DNA of 49,054 nucleotides from Streptosporangiales bacterium. GTDB taxonomy: Bacteria; Actinomycetota; Actinomycetes; Streptosporangiales; WHST01. The stretch is from positions 1-49,054 of the forward strand of contig WHTA01000039.1 of assembly GCA_009379825.1 (NCBI GenBank), written 5' to 3'. This document shows, piece after piece, positions 18,684 through 27,420 of this stretch (positions within the stretch are counted from its first letter, which is position 1; every line of letters begins with the position of its first letter). The translations under genes and the position numbers were made by a program. The notes beneath the pieces are model-generated. The model had not been told where the DNA came from. It was given only the letters and a program-made list of their open reading frames with translations, and searched no databases.

Positions 18684-20105
18684 GTGCTGCTCACCATCAC
18701 CTCGACCGCACCGCCGGCCACTGACCTGGGCTATCTGCTGCACAAGCACCCGGATCGCAGCCAGACGGCGCAGGTGTCCGCGGGTGCGGCGCACGTGTTC
18801 TACCCGCAGGCGGACGAGCACCGCTGCACCGCCGCGCTGCTCCTCGAGGTCGACCCGGTGCGGCTGGTGCGCTCGCGCGCGAAGACCGTGCGCGGCAGCT
18901 TCAGCCTCGGGCACTACGTGAACGACCGGCCGTACGCCGCGTCGTCGCTGCTCGCCGTGGCCATGAGCACGGTGTTCCGCACGGCCATGCGCGGCCGCTG
19001 CGACGCGCGGCCGGAGCTCGCGCAGTCGCCGCTGCCGCTCGAGGTGACCATCCCCGTCCTGCCCTGCCGCGGCGGCGCGGCGCTCGCGGTCGACCTGTTC
19101 GGCCCGCTCCGCTGGCAGGTGGACGCCACCGCGATCCCGCTCGACGAGACGGTGCCCGACTGGGGCGACTCGCCGTACGTGCACCTGACCTTGCGGGGCA
19201 CCGTGCGGCTCGCGGACGCGCTGAACCAGCTGTACGTCCTGCTGCCCGTACTCGACGACGCGAAGCACTACTGGGTGACCACCGACGAGGTGGACAAGCT
19301 GATCCGCGCGGGCACCGGCTGGTTGGGCAGCCATCCCAAGCACGAGCTCATCGCGCACCGCTACCTCGCGCACCAGCGCCATCTCACGCACGACGCCGTC
19401 GCCCGGCTCACGGAGATCGACGACGCGGCCGCGCCGGTGGCCGAGGAGACCGCGACCGTCACCGAGACGACCGCCGGTCGGGCGCTCGCGCAGCAGCGCG
19501 TCGACGCCGTGCTCGGCGCGCTGGCCGAGGAGGGCGGCGCGAGCGTCGTCGACCTCGGTTGCGGCGAGGGCCGGCTGCTCGGTCCGCTGCTCGCCGACAC
19601 CTCCTTCACGGAGGTCGCCGGCGCTGATGTCTCCGCCCGCGCGCTGGCCCAGGCGGAGAAGCGGTTGCACGTCGACCGGATGAGCGACCACAAGCGAGAG
19701 CGGCTGAAGCTGCTACGGACCGCGCTCACGTACCACGACGCCCGGTTGCGTGGCTACGACGCCGCCGTGCTGATGGAGGTGATCGAGCACGTCGACCCGG
19801 CGCGGCTGCCCGCGCTCGCGGACAACGTGTTCGGCGACGCACGGCCGACGTCGGTCGTGGTCACCACGCCGAACGCCGAGCACAACGTGCGGTTCCCCGA
19901 CCTGCCGGCCGGCGCGATGCGGCATCCGGACCACAGGTTCGAGTGGACCCGCGAGGCGTTCGGCCAGTGGGCGAAGGACGTCGCGGAGACCTACGGCTAC
20001 CGGGTGCGGTTCCTGCCGGTGGGCGAGGACGACCCCGAGGTCGGCCCGCCGACGCAGCTCGCAGCGTTCCGACGTAACGACTCCCCGGTGAGGGGTGACG
20101 CCTGA
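18684..20105 (+). CDS. hen1: Hen1, RNA 3'-terminal 2'-O-methyltransferase of the RNA-repair system
   Basis: Methylates the 2'-OH at the 3' end of broken RNA before Pnkp seals it, so that the repaired RNA resists re-cleavage. The 473-residue protein starts at GTG 18684 behind GGAAAGAA. The N-terminal half (about 1-230) is the bacterial Hen1 ligase-activating domain. The C-terminal half is the methyltransferase: SAM motif VDLGCGEGRLLGPLL at about 288-302, and metal ligands E365, E368 and H369 in MEVIEHVDP plus H417 in RHPDHRFEWTREAFG. These positions agree within one residue with the ligands known from Clostridium thermocellum Hen1 (E366, E369, H370, H418). The stop overlaps the pnkp start by one base (TGATG), so the two subunits are coupled. 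Confidence 0.97.
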   Translation: MLLTITSTAPPATDLGYLLHKHPDRSQTAQVSAGAAHVFYPQADEHRCTAALLLEVDPVRLVRSRAKTVRGSFSLGHYVNDRPYAASSLLAVAMSTVFRTAMRGRCDARPELAQSPLPLEVTIPVLPCRGGAALAVDLFGPLRWQVDATAIPLDETVPDWGDSPYVHLTLRGTVRLADALNQLYVLLPVLDDAKHYWVTTDEVDKLIRAGTGWLGSHPKHELIAHRYLAHQRHLTHDAVARLTEIDDAAAPVAEETATVTETTAGRALAQQRVDAVLGALAEEGGASVVDLGCGEGRLLGPLLADTSFTEVAGADVSARALAQAEKRLHVDRMSDHKRERLKLLRTALTYHDARLRGYDAAVLMEVIEHVDPARLPALADNVFGDARPTSVVVTTPNAEHNVRFPDLPAGAMRHPDHRFEWTREAFGQWAKDVAETYGYRVRFLPVGEDDPEVGPPTQLAAFRRNDSPVRGDA

Positions 20106-22693
20106 TGACCGGCACGCCCAGGGAGCTCCCCGTCCCTGCCACCTGCCTGATCGTGCTCGTCGGCATCTCCGGCTCGGGCAAGTCGACGTTCGCGCAGCGC
20201 AACTTCCTGCCGACCCAGGTGGTGTCGAGCGACTTCTGCCGCGGCCTGGTCAGCGACGACGAGAACGACCAGTCGGCGAGCGCGGACGCGTTCGACGTCA
20301 TGCACTACATCGTCGGCAAGCGGCTGGCGGCGTTCCGCACCACGGTCGTGGACGCCACGAACGTGCAGCCGTTCGCCCGCAAGCAACTGGTGGAGCTGGC
20401 CAGGGAGCACGACGTGCTGCCGGTGGCGATCGTGCTGAACCCGCCGGTGCAGGTGTGCCTGGAACGCAACGCAGGCCGCAGCGACAGGAACTTCGGGCAG
20501 CGGGTGCTGCACCGGCAGCACTCCGACCTGCGCGGCTCGCTGCGCAAGCTGGAGCGCGAAGGTTTCAGGCACGTCCACGTGCTCGACTCGGTCGACGACG
20601 TCGACTCGGCCACCGTCACGTACACGCGACTGCGCAGCGACCTGACACACCTGCACGGGCCGTTCGACGTCATCGGCGACGTGCACGGCTGCCTGGGCGA
20701 GCTGCGCACCCTGCTGACTGAGCTCGGCTACCAGCTGCGGCACGACGACGAGGACCGGCTCGTCGGTGCGCACCACCCGGACGGCCGCACGGCGGCGTTC
20801 GTCGGCGACCTGGTCGACCGCGGCCCGGACAGCCCCGGCGTGCTGCGGTTGGTGATGGGGATGGTCGCCGACGGCGACGCGCTCTGCGTACCCGGCAACC
20901 ACGAGCAGAAGCTCGTGCGCAAGCTCGCCGGCCGCAAGGTGACGGTGGGGCACGGCCTCGCCGAGACACTGGAGCAGCTGGACCGTGAGCCGCCGGAGTT
21001 CCGCGAACAGGTCAGGCAGTTCTGCGACGGGCTGGTCGCACACCTGGTGCTCGACGACGGCAACCTGGTGGTGGCACACGCCGGGCTGAAGGAGAAGTAC
21101 CACAACCGTACGTCCGGCCGGGTGCGCTCGTTCGCGCTCTACGGCGACACCACGGGCGAGACCGACGAGTACGGCCTGCCGGTGCGGCTGCCGTGGGCGA
21201 AGGAGTACCGCGGCAAGGCGATGGTGCTCTACGGGCACACGCCGATGCCCGAACCCGAGTGGGTCAACAACACCATGTGCCTGGACACCGGTTGCGCGTT
21301 CGGCGGCCGCCTCACGGCCATGCGCTACCCGGAGAAGCAGCTGGTGTCGGTACCGGCGGAGCGGGTCTGGTACGAGCCGGCGAAGCCGTTCCCGCCGAAC
21401 GACTCGCTCACGCCCGCGGACGGCGGCGCGCGTATCGAGTCGCCGGTGCTCGACCTGAACGACGTCACCACCGGCGGGGTGCAGACCGCGTACCAGGGCC
21501 ACATCGCTGTACGCGAGGGCAACGCGGCGGCGGCGCTCGAGCTGATGAGCAGGTTCGCCATCGACCCGCGGCTGCTGCTCTACCTGCCGCCGACGATGGC
21601 ACCGTGCGCCACGTCCCGCGCGGAGGGGTTGCTCGAACACCCGGAGGAGGCGTTCACGGCGTACCGCGTGGACGGGCTGGCGACGGTGGTGTGCGAGGAG
21701 AAGCACATGGGCTCCCGCGCGGTGGCGTTGCTCTGCCGCGACGAGGCGACCGCAAGACACCGCTTCGGCGTGGACGGCGTCAACGGCGCGGTCTACACCC
21801 GCACCGGCCGCTCGTTCTTCGACCAGCACACCACCGCCGAGCTGGTGGACCGGCTGCGTGCCGCGGCGGACGACGCCGGGCTGTGGCGCGACCTGGACGC
21901 CGACTGGGTGCTGCTCGACGCCGAGCTGCTGCCGTGGTCGGCCAAGGCCGAGGGGCTGATCAAGGAGCGGTACGCACCCGTCGGCGCGGCCGCGCGGGTG
22001 GGCCTCGACGCCGCCGTCGCATCGCTGCGTGCGACGTCGGAGCGCGATGTCGAGGTCGGCGACCTGCTCGAGCGCACGGTCGCGCGGGTCGACGACACCG
22101 AGCGGTTCACCGCCGCGTACCGCAGGTACTGCTGGCCGACCGACGGGTTGTCCGGGGTGCGGTTTGCGCCGTTCCAGCTGCTCGCCGCCGGCAAGGGCCA
22201 GCAGGGCCTGACGTACCACAAGCACGCGCACCGCTGGCATCTCGCGCTGGCCGACCGGCTGGCCGAGTCCGCACCCGACCTGCTGCAGCCGACCAACCGG
22301 CTGCTCGTCGACCTGGCCGACGACGACTCGGTGGCTGCCGGCGCGGCCTGGTGGGAGGAGCTCACCGCGGCCGGCGGTGAGGGCATGGTCGTCAAGCCGG
22401 CGGACGGCTCGGTCGTCCGGTCGTCGACCGGGCGATTGGTGCAGCCGGGCGTGAAGTGCCGCGGCAGTGAGTACCTGCGCATGATCTACGGCCCGGAGTA
22501 CACCGAGCCGGCCAACCTGGAGCGGCTGCGCAACCGCAACCTGGGACGCAAGCTGTCACTGGCGTTGCGCGAGCACGCACTCGGCCTCGAGGCACTCGAC
22601 CGGGTAGCCCGCGGCGAACCGCTGTGGCGCGTACACGAGTGCGTCTTCGCCGTACTCGCGCTGGAGGCCGAACCGGTCGACCCGCGGCTGTAA
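20105..22693 (+). CDS. pnkp: Pnkp, polynucleotide kinase-phosphatase-ligase for RNA repair
   Basis: Trifunctional end-healing and sealing enzyme (862 aa), the partner of Hen1 in a heterotetramer in characterised systems. Kinase module, about 1-175: P-loop GISGSGKST with K26. Metallophosphatase module, about 180-450: FDVIGDVHGCLGEL, FVGDLVDRGPDSPG, CVPGNHEQK, VVAHAGLK and VLYGHTP. Ligase/adenylyltransferase module, about 475-862: CEEKHMGSRAVAL with the nucleotidyl lysine K533, then LDAELLPWS and EGMVVKP near the end. All three sets of active-site motifs look intact, and the length matches characterised members (about 870 aa). It converges on the haem-oxygenase-like gene 13 bases away. RNA damage by ribotoxins is the presumed trigger. 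Confidence 0.97.
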   Translation: MTGTPRELPVPATCLIVLVGISGSGKSTFAQRNFLPTQVVSSDFCRGLVSDDENDQSASADAFDVMHYIVGKRLAAFRTTVVDATNVQPFARKQLVELAREHDVLPVAIVLNPPVQVCLERNAGRSDRNFGQRVLHRQHSDLRGSLRKLEREGFRHVHVLDSVDDVDSATVTYTRLRSDLTHLHGPFDVIGDVHGCLGELRTLLTELGYQLRHDDEDRLVGAHHPDGRTAAFVGDLVDRGPDSPGVLRLVMGMVADGDALCVPGNHEQKLVRKLAGRKVTVGHGLAETLEQLDREPPEFREQVRQFCDGLVAHLVLDDGNLVVAHAGLKEKYHNRTSGRVRSFALYGDTTGETDEYGLPVRLPWAKEYRGKAMVLYGHTPMPEPEWVNNTMCLDTGCAFGGRLTAMRYPEKQLVSVPAERVWYEPAKPFPPNDSLTPADGGARIESPVLDLNDVTTGGVQTAYQGHIAVREGNAAAALELMSRFAIDPRLLLYLPPTMAPCATSRAEGLLEHPEEAFTAYRVDGLATVVCEEKHMGSRAVALLCRDEATARHRFGVDGVNGAVYTRTGRSFFDQHTTAELVDRLRAAADDAGLWRDLDADWVLLDAELLPWSAKAEGLIKERYAPVGAAARVGLDAAVASLRATSERDVEVGDLLERTVARVDDTERFTAAYRRYCWPTDGLSGVRFAPFQLLAAGKGQQGLTYHKHAHRWHLALADRLAESAPDLLQPTNRLLVDLADDDSVAAGAAWWEELTAAGGEGMVVKPADGSVVRSSTGRLVQPGVKCRGSEYLRMIYGPEYTEPANLERLRNRNLGRKLSLALREHALGLEALDRVARGEPLWRVHECVFAVLALEAEPVDPRL

Positions 22694-22706
22694 CACGTGC
22701 GGCGGG

Positions 22707-23033
22707 TCAGGACACCGTTCGCGGCGTGGCTTCGAGTACCACCTCGAACGCCAGCAGCGACGAGCCGTGGGCGACGGTGCCGCTGCCCTCGCGCGCCGAC
22801 TTCGCGTGCCCGCGCTTGAACTCCTCGCTGTTCACCCAGGCCTGGAACGCCTCGTCGCTCTCCCAGCGGGTGCAGACGAAGTAGCGCGTCTCGCCTTCGA
22901 CCGGCCGGAGCAGCTCGAACCCGAGGAACCCAGGCGCCGTCTCGATCTCACCCGCTCGCTCGGCGAACCGCCGCTCCAGCTCCTCGCCCTGGCCTTCCGC
23001 CACCTCGAGCGCGTTGATCTTCACGACCGCCAT
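22707..23033 (-). CDS. MhuD/IsdG-type haem-degrading monooxygenase
   Basis: A 108-residue dimeric ferredoxin-like (ABM) fold protein, very close by eye to mycobacterial MhuD: MAVVKINALEVAEGQGEEL at the N-terminus, then PGFLGFELLRPV, YFVCTRWESDEAFQAW and SSLLAFEVVL at the end. The residues expected to bind haem and act in catalysis are present: Asn7 in KINALEV, Trp in AFQAW (about 66), and a His at about 76 in KRGHAKS. It would open haem to release iron. The gene stands alone, with no haem-uptake genes in the window. The start at ATG 23033 is clear. Confidence 0.87.
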   Translation of the reverse strand: MAVVKINALEVAEGQGEELERRFAERAGEIETAPGFLGFELLRPVEGETRYFVCTRWESDEAFQAWVNSEEFKRGHAKSAREGSGTVAHGSSLLAFEVVLEATPRTVS

Positions 23034-23065
23034 GCGTGCCCTCCCGTCGTCGGCTGGCCTTCAGC

Positions 23066-25606
23066 CTAACGAGCGGACAGGATCTCGACGGTGCCGCGTT
23101 CGCCGTCGACGCGGATCCGGTCGCCGTCGTCGACGCGCGCGGTGGCGTTGCCGCAGCCGACGACGGCGGGGATGCCGAGCTCGCGCGCGACGATGGCCGC
23201 GTGCGACAACGGCGCGCCGACGTCGGTGACCACGGCGGCCGCACGCGGGAACAGTGGCGTCCAGCCGATGTTCGTCACCGCCGTCACGAGGATCTCGCCG
23301 GCACCGAGTCGGTCGCCCTCGGCGACGTCCTTGATGAGCCTGGCCGTGCCCTCGACGACGCCGGCCGCGCCGGCGAACCCGGTGAGCGTATCGTCGGCGG
23401 GCGCCCCTGCCCCGTGCTCCTCGTAGCGGTCGACCCGCCGGTTCGGGTCGGCCGCCCAGCGCACCGGGTCGAAGCGGCCCCGGATCAGCGTCGGGTAGGG
23501 CGGCAGCAACCGGTACCTCTCGTACGTGGCACGCCGCCGCGGCACCGCAGCGAGCGCCGACTCGTCGCCGTCCAGCACGGCGAGGATCTCCTCCAGCGTC
23601 AGGAAGAACAGGTCGTCGCCGTGGCCGGTGAGCTCGCCGGCGCGCAGCACCCACGCGCGCAGCACCCAGAACGACCTGATCACCTCGGACCTGGTGTGCT
23701 CCCTGGACTGCGCGGCGTGCGCCCACCGCGCCACCTGCCTGCGCACCTTCGCGACCTTGCCCGGGTACAGCTGCTCGAGCCTGCGCCACGCTTCCTGTCT
23801 GGCGGCCTCCTGGTTGGCGAGCAGCTCCTCCGCGCCCACCGCGGCCTGCTCGAGCCCGGCGAGCTGTCCTGCCGGGTCCTCACCTGGACGCGGCTGCGAA
23901 ACCTCGAACTCGTGCGCGCCGCGGTGCCCGTACCTGCGGACGAAGGTCTGCTCGTCGATCTCGCCGCGCGCGAGCCTGGCCAGGCCCAGCATCGGCCCCA
24001 GGCTGGCCAGGTCGCCTTCGCCCTGCCCGGAGAGGATGGCGGTCGCGTCCTTCTCCCCCACCAGCTTGCGTAGCGTCCGCGGCGCGGTGATCAGCGCCGT
24101 GACGCCCTGCCGTGCGCCGGCGGCCAGCATCGACGACGACTCGACGAGGTACAGCCCGACCTGCTCGTGCCAGAGCCGCACCAGCTCCGCCTGCTGGTCG
24201 GTCGCCGCGATCGCGGCCCGCAGGTCCTCCGCGCGGGCGGCGGCGGTCGCCATGTACTCGGGCATCCTGGCCTTGAACCCACGGATCTCGCGCAGCGTCC
24301 GCACGATGACAGGCAACAGCATCGCGAGGATGCGCAGCCGCGGCAGCGGGATCAGCGGGATGGCCAGGTCGGGCGGCAGCTTGCCGTAGACGGGCTCGGT
24401 CATCGCCCGGAACCGCTTCCTGGAGACCCCGACGACGCGCGACAGCGACGCGGCCATGCTCAGGTTCAGGTAGAACCTGCCGCCGATCCGGCCGTAGCCG
24501 CGATAGCCGGGCAGCGAGGTGGACGCCATCGCCTCGCTCATGAAGATCTGCACGAACGACCAGGTGGCCGGGGTCATCACGTCCGGGATCGCCTCGCCGA
24601 GGTTCCCGTTGCTCCACAGGTAGTCGCCGGCCAGGCTGTCGTTCCACTCGCCGGCGGCGACGTTGGTGATCGGCCGCGCCTGCACGACGTACAGCTGGTC
24701 GCCGGCAAGCGCCCACTCCACGTCCATCGGCTGCCCGTACAGCTGCTCGATCCGTATGCCGAGGCGGGCGAGCTGTGCGACCTGCTCCTCGGCGAGCACG
24801 GCCCGGTCGCGGAGCTCGGCCGGCACCGCCTCCTCCGCCGTGCCGGCCGCGGTGCGTACGGTACGCACGGTCTTCGCGCCGACCTGGTAGTCGAGTACGG
24901 CACCGGTGTCCTTGGCGACGGTGACCGTGTCAGGCGCCACCTGGCCGCCGACCACTGCCTCGCCGAGCCCCCAGCCCGCGTTGACCACCATCCGGTCGTC
25001 GGCGCCGGTGACCGGGTCGACGGTGAACAGGATGCCGGCGGCGTCGGCCGGCACCAGCTGCTGCACCACGACGGCGAGGCTCACCTCGTGCGCCGCGATG
25101 CCGTTGCGTGCGCGGTAACCGATCGCCCGCGCCGTCCACAGCGACGCCCAGCAGCGCCTGACGGCGTCGAGCACCGCGGCCTCGCCGCGGATGCTGAGGT
25201 AGCTGTCCTGCTGCCCGGCGAACGACATGTCGGGCAGGTCCTCCGCGGTGGCCGACGACCGCACCGCGACCACAACCTCCGGGCCGAGCTCCGCGTACGC
25301 CTTGCCGACGGCCCGCTCCACGGCCGCGGGCATGCCCGGCCCGTCGAACAGTGCGGCGATCCGTGCCGCCGCCGCCTCGAACGTGGCCGGGTCCGCGGTG
25401 TCGACCGCGGACGCGGCGTCGAGGATGCGGTCGCGCAACCCGCCGCCGGTGACGAACTCGTCGTACGCCGCCGTCATCACGTGGAACCCCACGGGCACCG
25501 GCAGGCCAGCGGCGGCCAGCCGCGACAGCGACGCGCCCTTACCGCCGACCACGGCCAGCTCGGCGGTGGGGTCGTCCAGCGGCAGGACGTAGCCGACCTC
25601 GGTCAT
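23066..25606 (-). CDS. Rifampin-phosphotransferase-like enzyme (ATP-grasp / Rif / His domains)
   Basis: An 846-residue protein from ATG 25606, with GAGGAGG 5 bases upstream. The N-terminal ATP-grasp domain has VGGKGASLSRLAAAGLPVP, AVRSSATAEDLPDMSFAGQQ and GILFTVDPVTG. The central helical part is less conserved. The swivelling His domain ends the protein with GAPLSHAAIVARELGIPAVVG, catalytic H802. The His lies 44 residues from the C-terminus and no pyruvate-binding barrel follows. This is the layout of rifampin phosphotransferase rather than PEP synthase. Characterised relatives inactivate rifamycins with ATP; related family members act on other substrates. It overlaps the TetR gene by 4 bases (ATGA), so the regulator probably controls it. 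No rifamycin-associated element palindrome was seen upstream. Confidence 0.82.
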   Translation of the reverse strand: MTEVGYVLPLDDPTAELAVVGGKGASLSRLAAAGLPVPVGFHVMTAAYDEFVTGGGLRDRILDAASAVDTADPATFEAAAARIAALFDGPGMPAAVERAVGKAYAELGPEVVVAVRSSATAEDLPDMSFAGQQDSYLSIRGEAAVLDAVRRCWASLWTARAIGYRARNGIAAHEVSLAVVVQQLVPADAAGILFTVDPVTGADDRMVVNAGWGLGEAVVGGQVAPDTVTVAKDTGAVLDYQVGAKTVRTVRTAAGTAEEAVPAELRDRAVLAEEQVAQLARLGIRIEQLYGQPMDVEWALAGDQLYVVQARPITNVAAGEWNDSLAGDYLWSNGNLGEAIPDVMTPATWSFVQIFMSEAMASTSLPGYRGYGRIGGRFYLNLSMAASLSRVVGVSRKRFRAMTEPVYGKLPPDLAIPLIPLPRLRILAMLLPVIVRTLREIRGFKARMPEYMATAAARAEDLRAAIAATDQQAELVRLWHEQVGLYLVESSSMLAAGARQGVTALITAPRTLRKLVGEKDATAILSGQGEGDLASLGPMLGLARLARGEIDEQTFVRRYGHRGAHEFEVSQPRPGEDPAGQLAGLEQAAVGAEELLANQEAARQEAWRRLEQLYPGKVAKVRRQVARWAHAAQSREHTRSEVIRSFWVLRAWVLRAGELTGHGDDLFFLTLEEILAVLDGDESALAAVPRRRATYERYRLLPPYPTLIRGRFDPVRWAADPNRRVDRYEEHGAGAPADDTLTGFAGAAGVVEGTARLIKDVAEGDRLGAGEILVTAVTNIGWTPLFPRAAAVVTDVGAPLSHAAIVARELGIPAVVGCGNATARVDDGDRIRVDGERGTVEILSAR

Positions 25607-26333
25607 CGACGCCTCCTCGCCGGTGTGCACACGGCGAGCGAGGACTGGTACTTCGCGTCGGACAGTGCGACCACCTGTTCCACGTACTCGCGGGTCGCCT
25701 GTTCGACCACCCGCTGCTCGGCCGCGGTCAGCCGGCGGCCGGGGTCGAGCGCGCGGCCGATCACGTCGGCGACCACGTCCGCAGGGTCCTCGACCATCCC
25801 CTGCCGGTCGTCCAGCAGGACCGGCTCGGCGAGCAGGAACCCGGTGATCGTCGCCATGATCAGGTTGACCTGCGCGCTGACGCTGAGGTCCGTACGTACC
25901 AGGCCGCGCGCGTGCAGCACCTCGAGGTACGTCACCAGCGTCGCCCGCGAAAGCACCTTGCTCTCGCTGACGCCTGCCTGGCGGAGCAGCTTGCCGATGA
26001 CCTCGCGGTCGCGCAGCATGAACGCCTTCACCAGTGGCCGCTGCTCCAGCGCGACGAACAGCTGCCGGATCACGCCGGCGAGCGTGACGCCGTACGGGTC
26101 GCCGTCGACGCCGCGCTGCACTGCGGCCACCATGCTCACCCGCTCGTGCCTGAGCACTGCCGTGAACAGGTCCTCGCGCGTCTTCCAGTGCAGGTAGATG
26201 GTGCCCTTGGCGACACCGGCCGCGCGCGCGACGTCGTCGATCGTGGTCTTGTCGTAGCCCCAGCGCAGGATCAGCTCACCGGCTGCCGCCAGGATGCGCA
26301 GGGCGCGCTGGCCGGGTCCTCCCGCGGCGCCAT
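25603..26333 (-). CDS. TetR-family regulator, frame broken near its start
   Basis: The helix-turn-helix is clear: RALRILAAAGELILRWGYDK, then TTIDDVARAAGVAKGTIYLH and WKTREDLFTAVLRHERV. A ligand-binding C-terminal domain follows, ending CTPARRRR. In the given sequence this frame has no start codon upstream of the HTH. An ATG at 26333 with a strong GGAAGGA ribosome site lies one frame off. Adding one G to the GGG run at about 26318-26320 would give MAPRGGPGQRALRIL. As written, only an internal GTG at 26157 would work, and that loses the HTH. Either the sequence has a one-base error or the regulator is inactivated. It overlaps the rifampin-phosphotransferase-like gene and has a palindromic operator upstream. 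Confidence 0.85.
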
Positions 26334-26356
26334 AGTCCCGTCCTTCCGTTCGGCCG

Positions 26357-26392
26357 ACGAATTGACCAAAAATGCTTATCTGGTCAATTCGT
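26357..26392. promoter_or_regulatory. Palindromic operator upstream of the TetR gene
   Basis: ACGAATTGACCA and TGGTCAATTCGT form perfect 12-bp arms with a 12-bp AT-rich spacer. It lies 24 bases upstream of the TetR ATG at 26333, the usual place for an autoregulatory TetR site. Each arm holds a TTGACC that could serve as a -35 element. Confidence 0.8.
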
Positions 26393-26436
26393 TCTATATG
26401 AACGTCGCCGAACGACAGTGCCGGTCAAGGTGTGGA

Positions 26437-27384
26437 TCAGCTCAGCAGTCGCAACGGGGAGCCGTCGAGGAACGCGACGATGTCCTCCACCGCGTCGCCG
26501 TAGAAGATGCGGTACCCGGTGTCGGTGACGTACCCCAGGTGCGGCGAGAGCACCGTACGCGGCGTGGACCGCAGCGGGTGGTCGGCAGGCAGCGGCTCGA
26601 CGTCGTACACGTCGACCGCGGCGCCGGCGATGCGCTCCTCGCGCAGCGCGGCGACGAGCGCGTCGGTGTCGACGATCGGCCCCCTGGACGTGTTCACCAG
26701 GTACGCCGTCGGCTTCATCCAGCCGAGCTCGGTGGCACCGACCAGGCCGGTGCTGCGCTCGCTCAGCTTGTAGTGCACGGTCACGACGTCCGCCTGCCGG
26801 AACAGCTCCTCCTTGCCGACCGGCGTCACGCCGGCGGCCGTGGCCTGCCCGGCGTCCAGATGCTGGCTCCACGCGATGACGTCCATCCCGAACGCCGCGC
26901 CGATCGCCGCGACCTGGCTACCGAGACGGCCGAGACCGACGACGCCCAGGCACCGGCCGTACAGGCCGAACCCCACGGTGGTCTGCCAGCCGCCGGCACG
27001 CATCCCGGCGTCCTCGGCCGGCACGGCACGCACGAGCGCGAGCACCAGGGCCCAGGTGTGCTCCACGGTGGCCGGCGCCGAGCCGCCGGTGCCGCAGACC
27101 GTCACGCCTTGCGCGGTGGCCGCTGCCACGTCGATCGACGCGTTCGCCATCCCCGTGGTCACCAGCAACCGCAACGCGGGCAGCCGTTGCAGCCGCTCCG
27201 CGGTGACCGGTGTGCGTTCGCGCATGGCGACGACGACGTCGAACGGCGCGAGCGCCTGGACCAGCTCGTCGGTGTCGGCCATGTGCTCGGCGAACACCGT
27301 CACCTCGGCGCGACCGTCGAGCACCGACCAGTCCGCCATGGTCAGCGCCACGTCCTGGTAGTCGTCGAGTACCGCGATCCGCAT
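26437..27384 (-). CDS. D-2-hydroxyacid dehydrogenase family protein
   Basis: NAD(P)-dependent oxidoreductase (315 aa) of the D-isomer-specific hydroxyacid dehydrogenase family, which reduces 2-keto acids or oxidises D-2-hydroxyacids. The cofactor motif LGVVGLGRLGSQVA lies at about residues 146-159. The catalytic triad is visible as Arg in LVNTSRGPIVD, Glu in VDVYDVEPLP and His in VLSPHLGYV. Length and domain order are complete. The start at ATG 27384 gives MRIAVLDDYQDVAL. The stop lies 44 bases from the edge of the TetR operator, so the gene is not obviously part of that unit. The natural substrate is not evident. Confidence 0.9.
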   Translation of the reverse strand: MRIAVLDDYQDVALTMADWSVLDGRAEVTVFAEHMADTDELVQALAPFDVVVAMRERTPVTAERLQRLPALRLLVTTGMANASIDVAAATAQGVTVCGTGGSAPATVEHTWALVLALVRAVPAEDAGMRAGGWQTTVGFGLYGRCLGVVGLGRLGSQVAAIGAAFGMDVIAWSQHLDAGQATAAGVTPVGKEELFRQADVVTVHYKLSERSTGLVGATELGWMKPTAYLVNTSRGPIVDTDALVAALREERIAGAAVDVYDVEPLPADHPLRSTPRTVLSPHLGYVTDTGYRIFYGDAVEDIVAFLDGSPLRLLS

Positions 27385-27420
27385 CTACATCGCCCGCTTC
27401 CCGCCTCGCCACCGGCGAGC

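Noticed and set aside
19997-22240. A 747-codon minus-strand frame opposite pnkp
   Set aside because: Antisense to Pnkp, whose three catalytic modules are intact; no recognisable domain.
23066-25606. Phosphoenolpyruvate synthase
   Set aside because: The phospho-carrier His lies near the C-terminus and no PEP/pyruvate-binding barrel follows, unlike PpsA.
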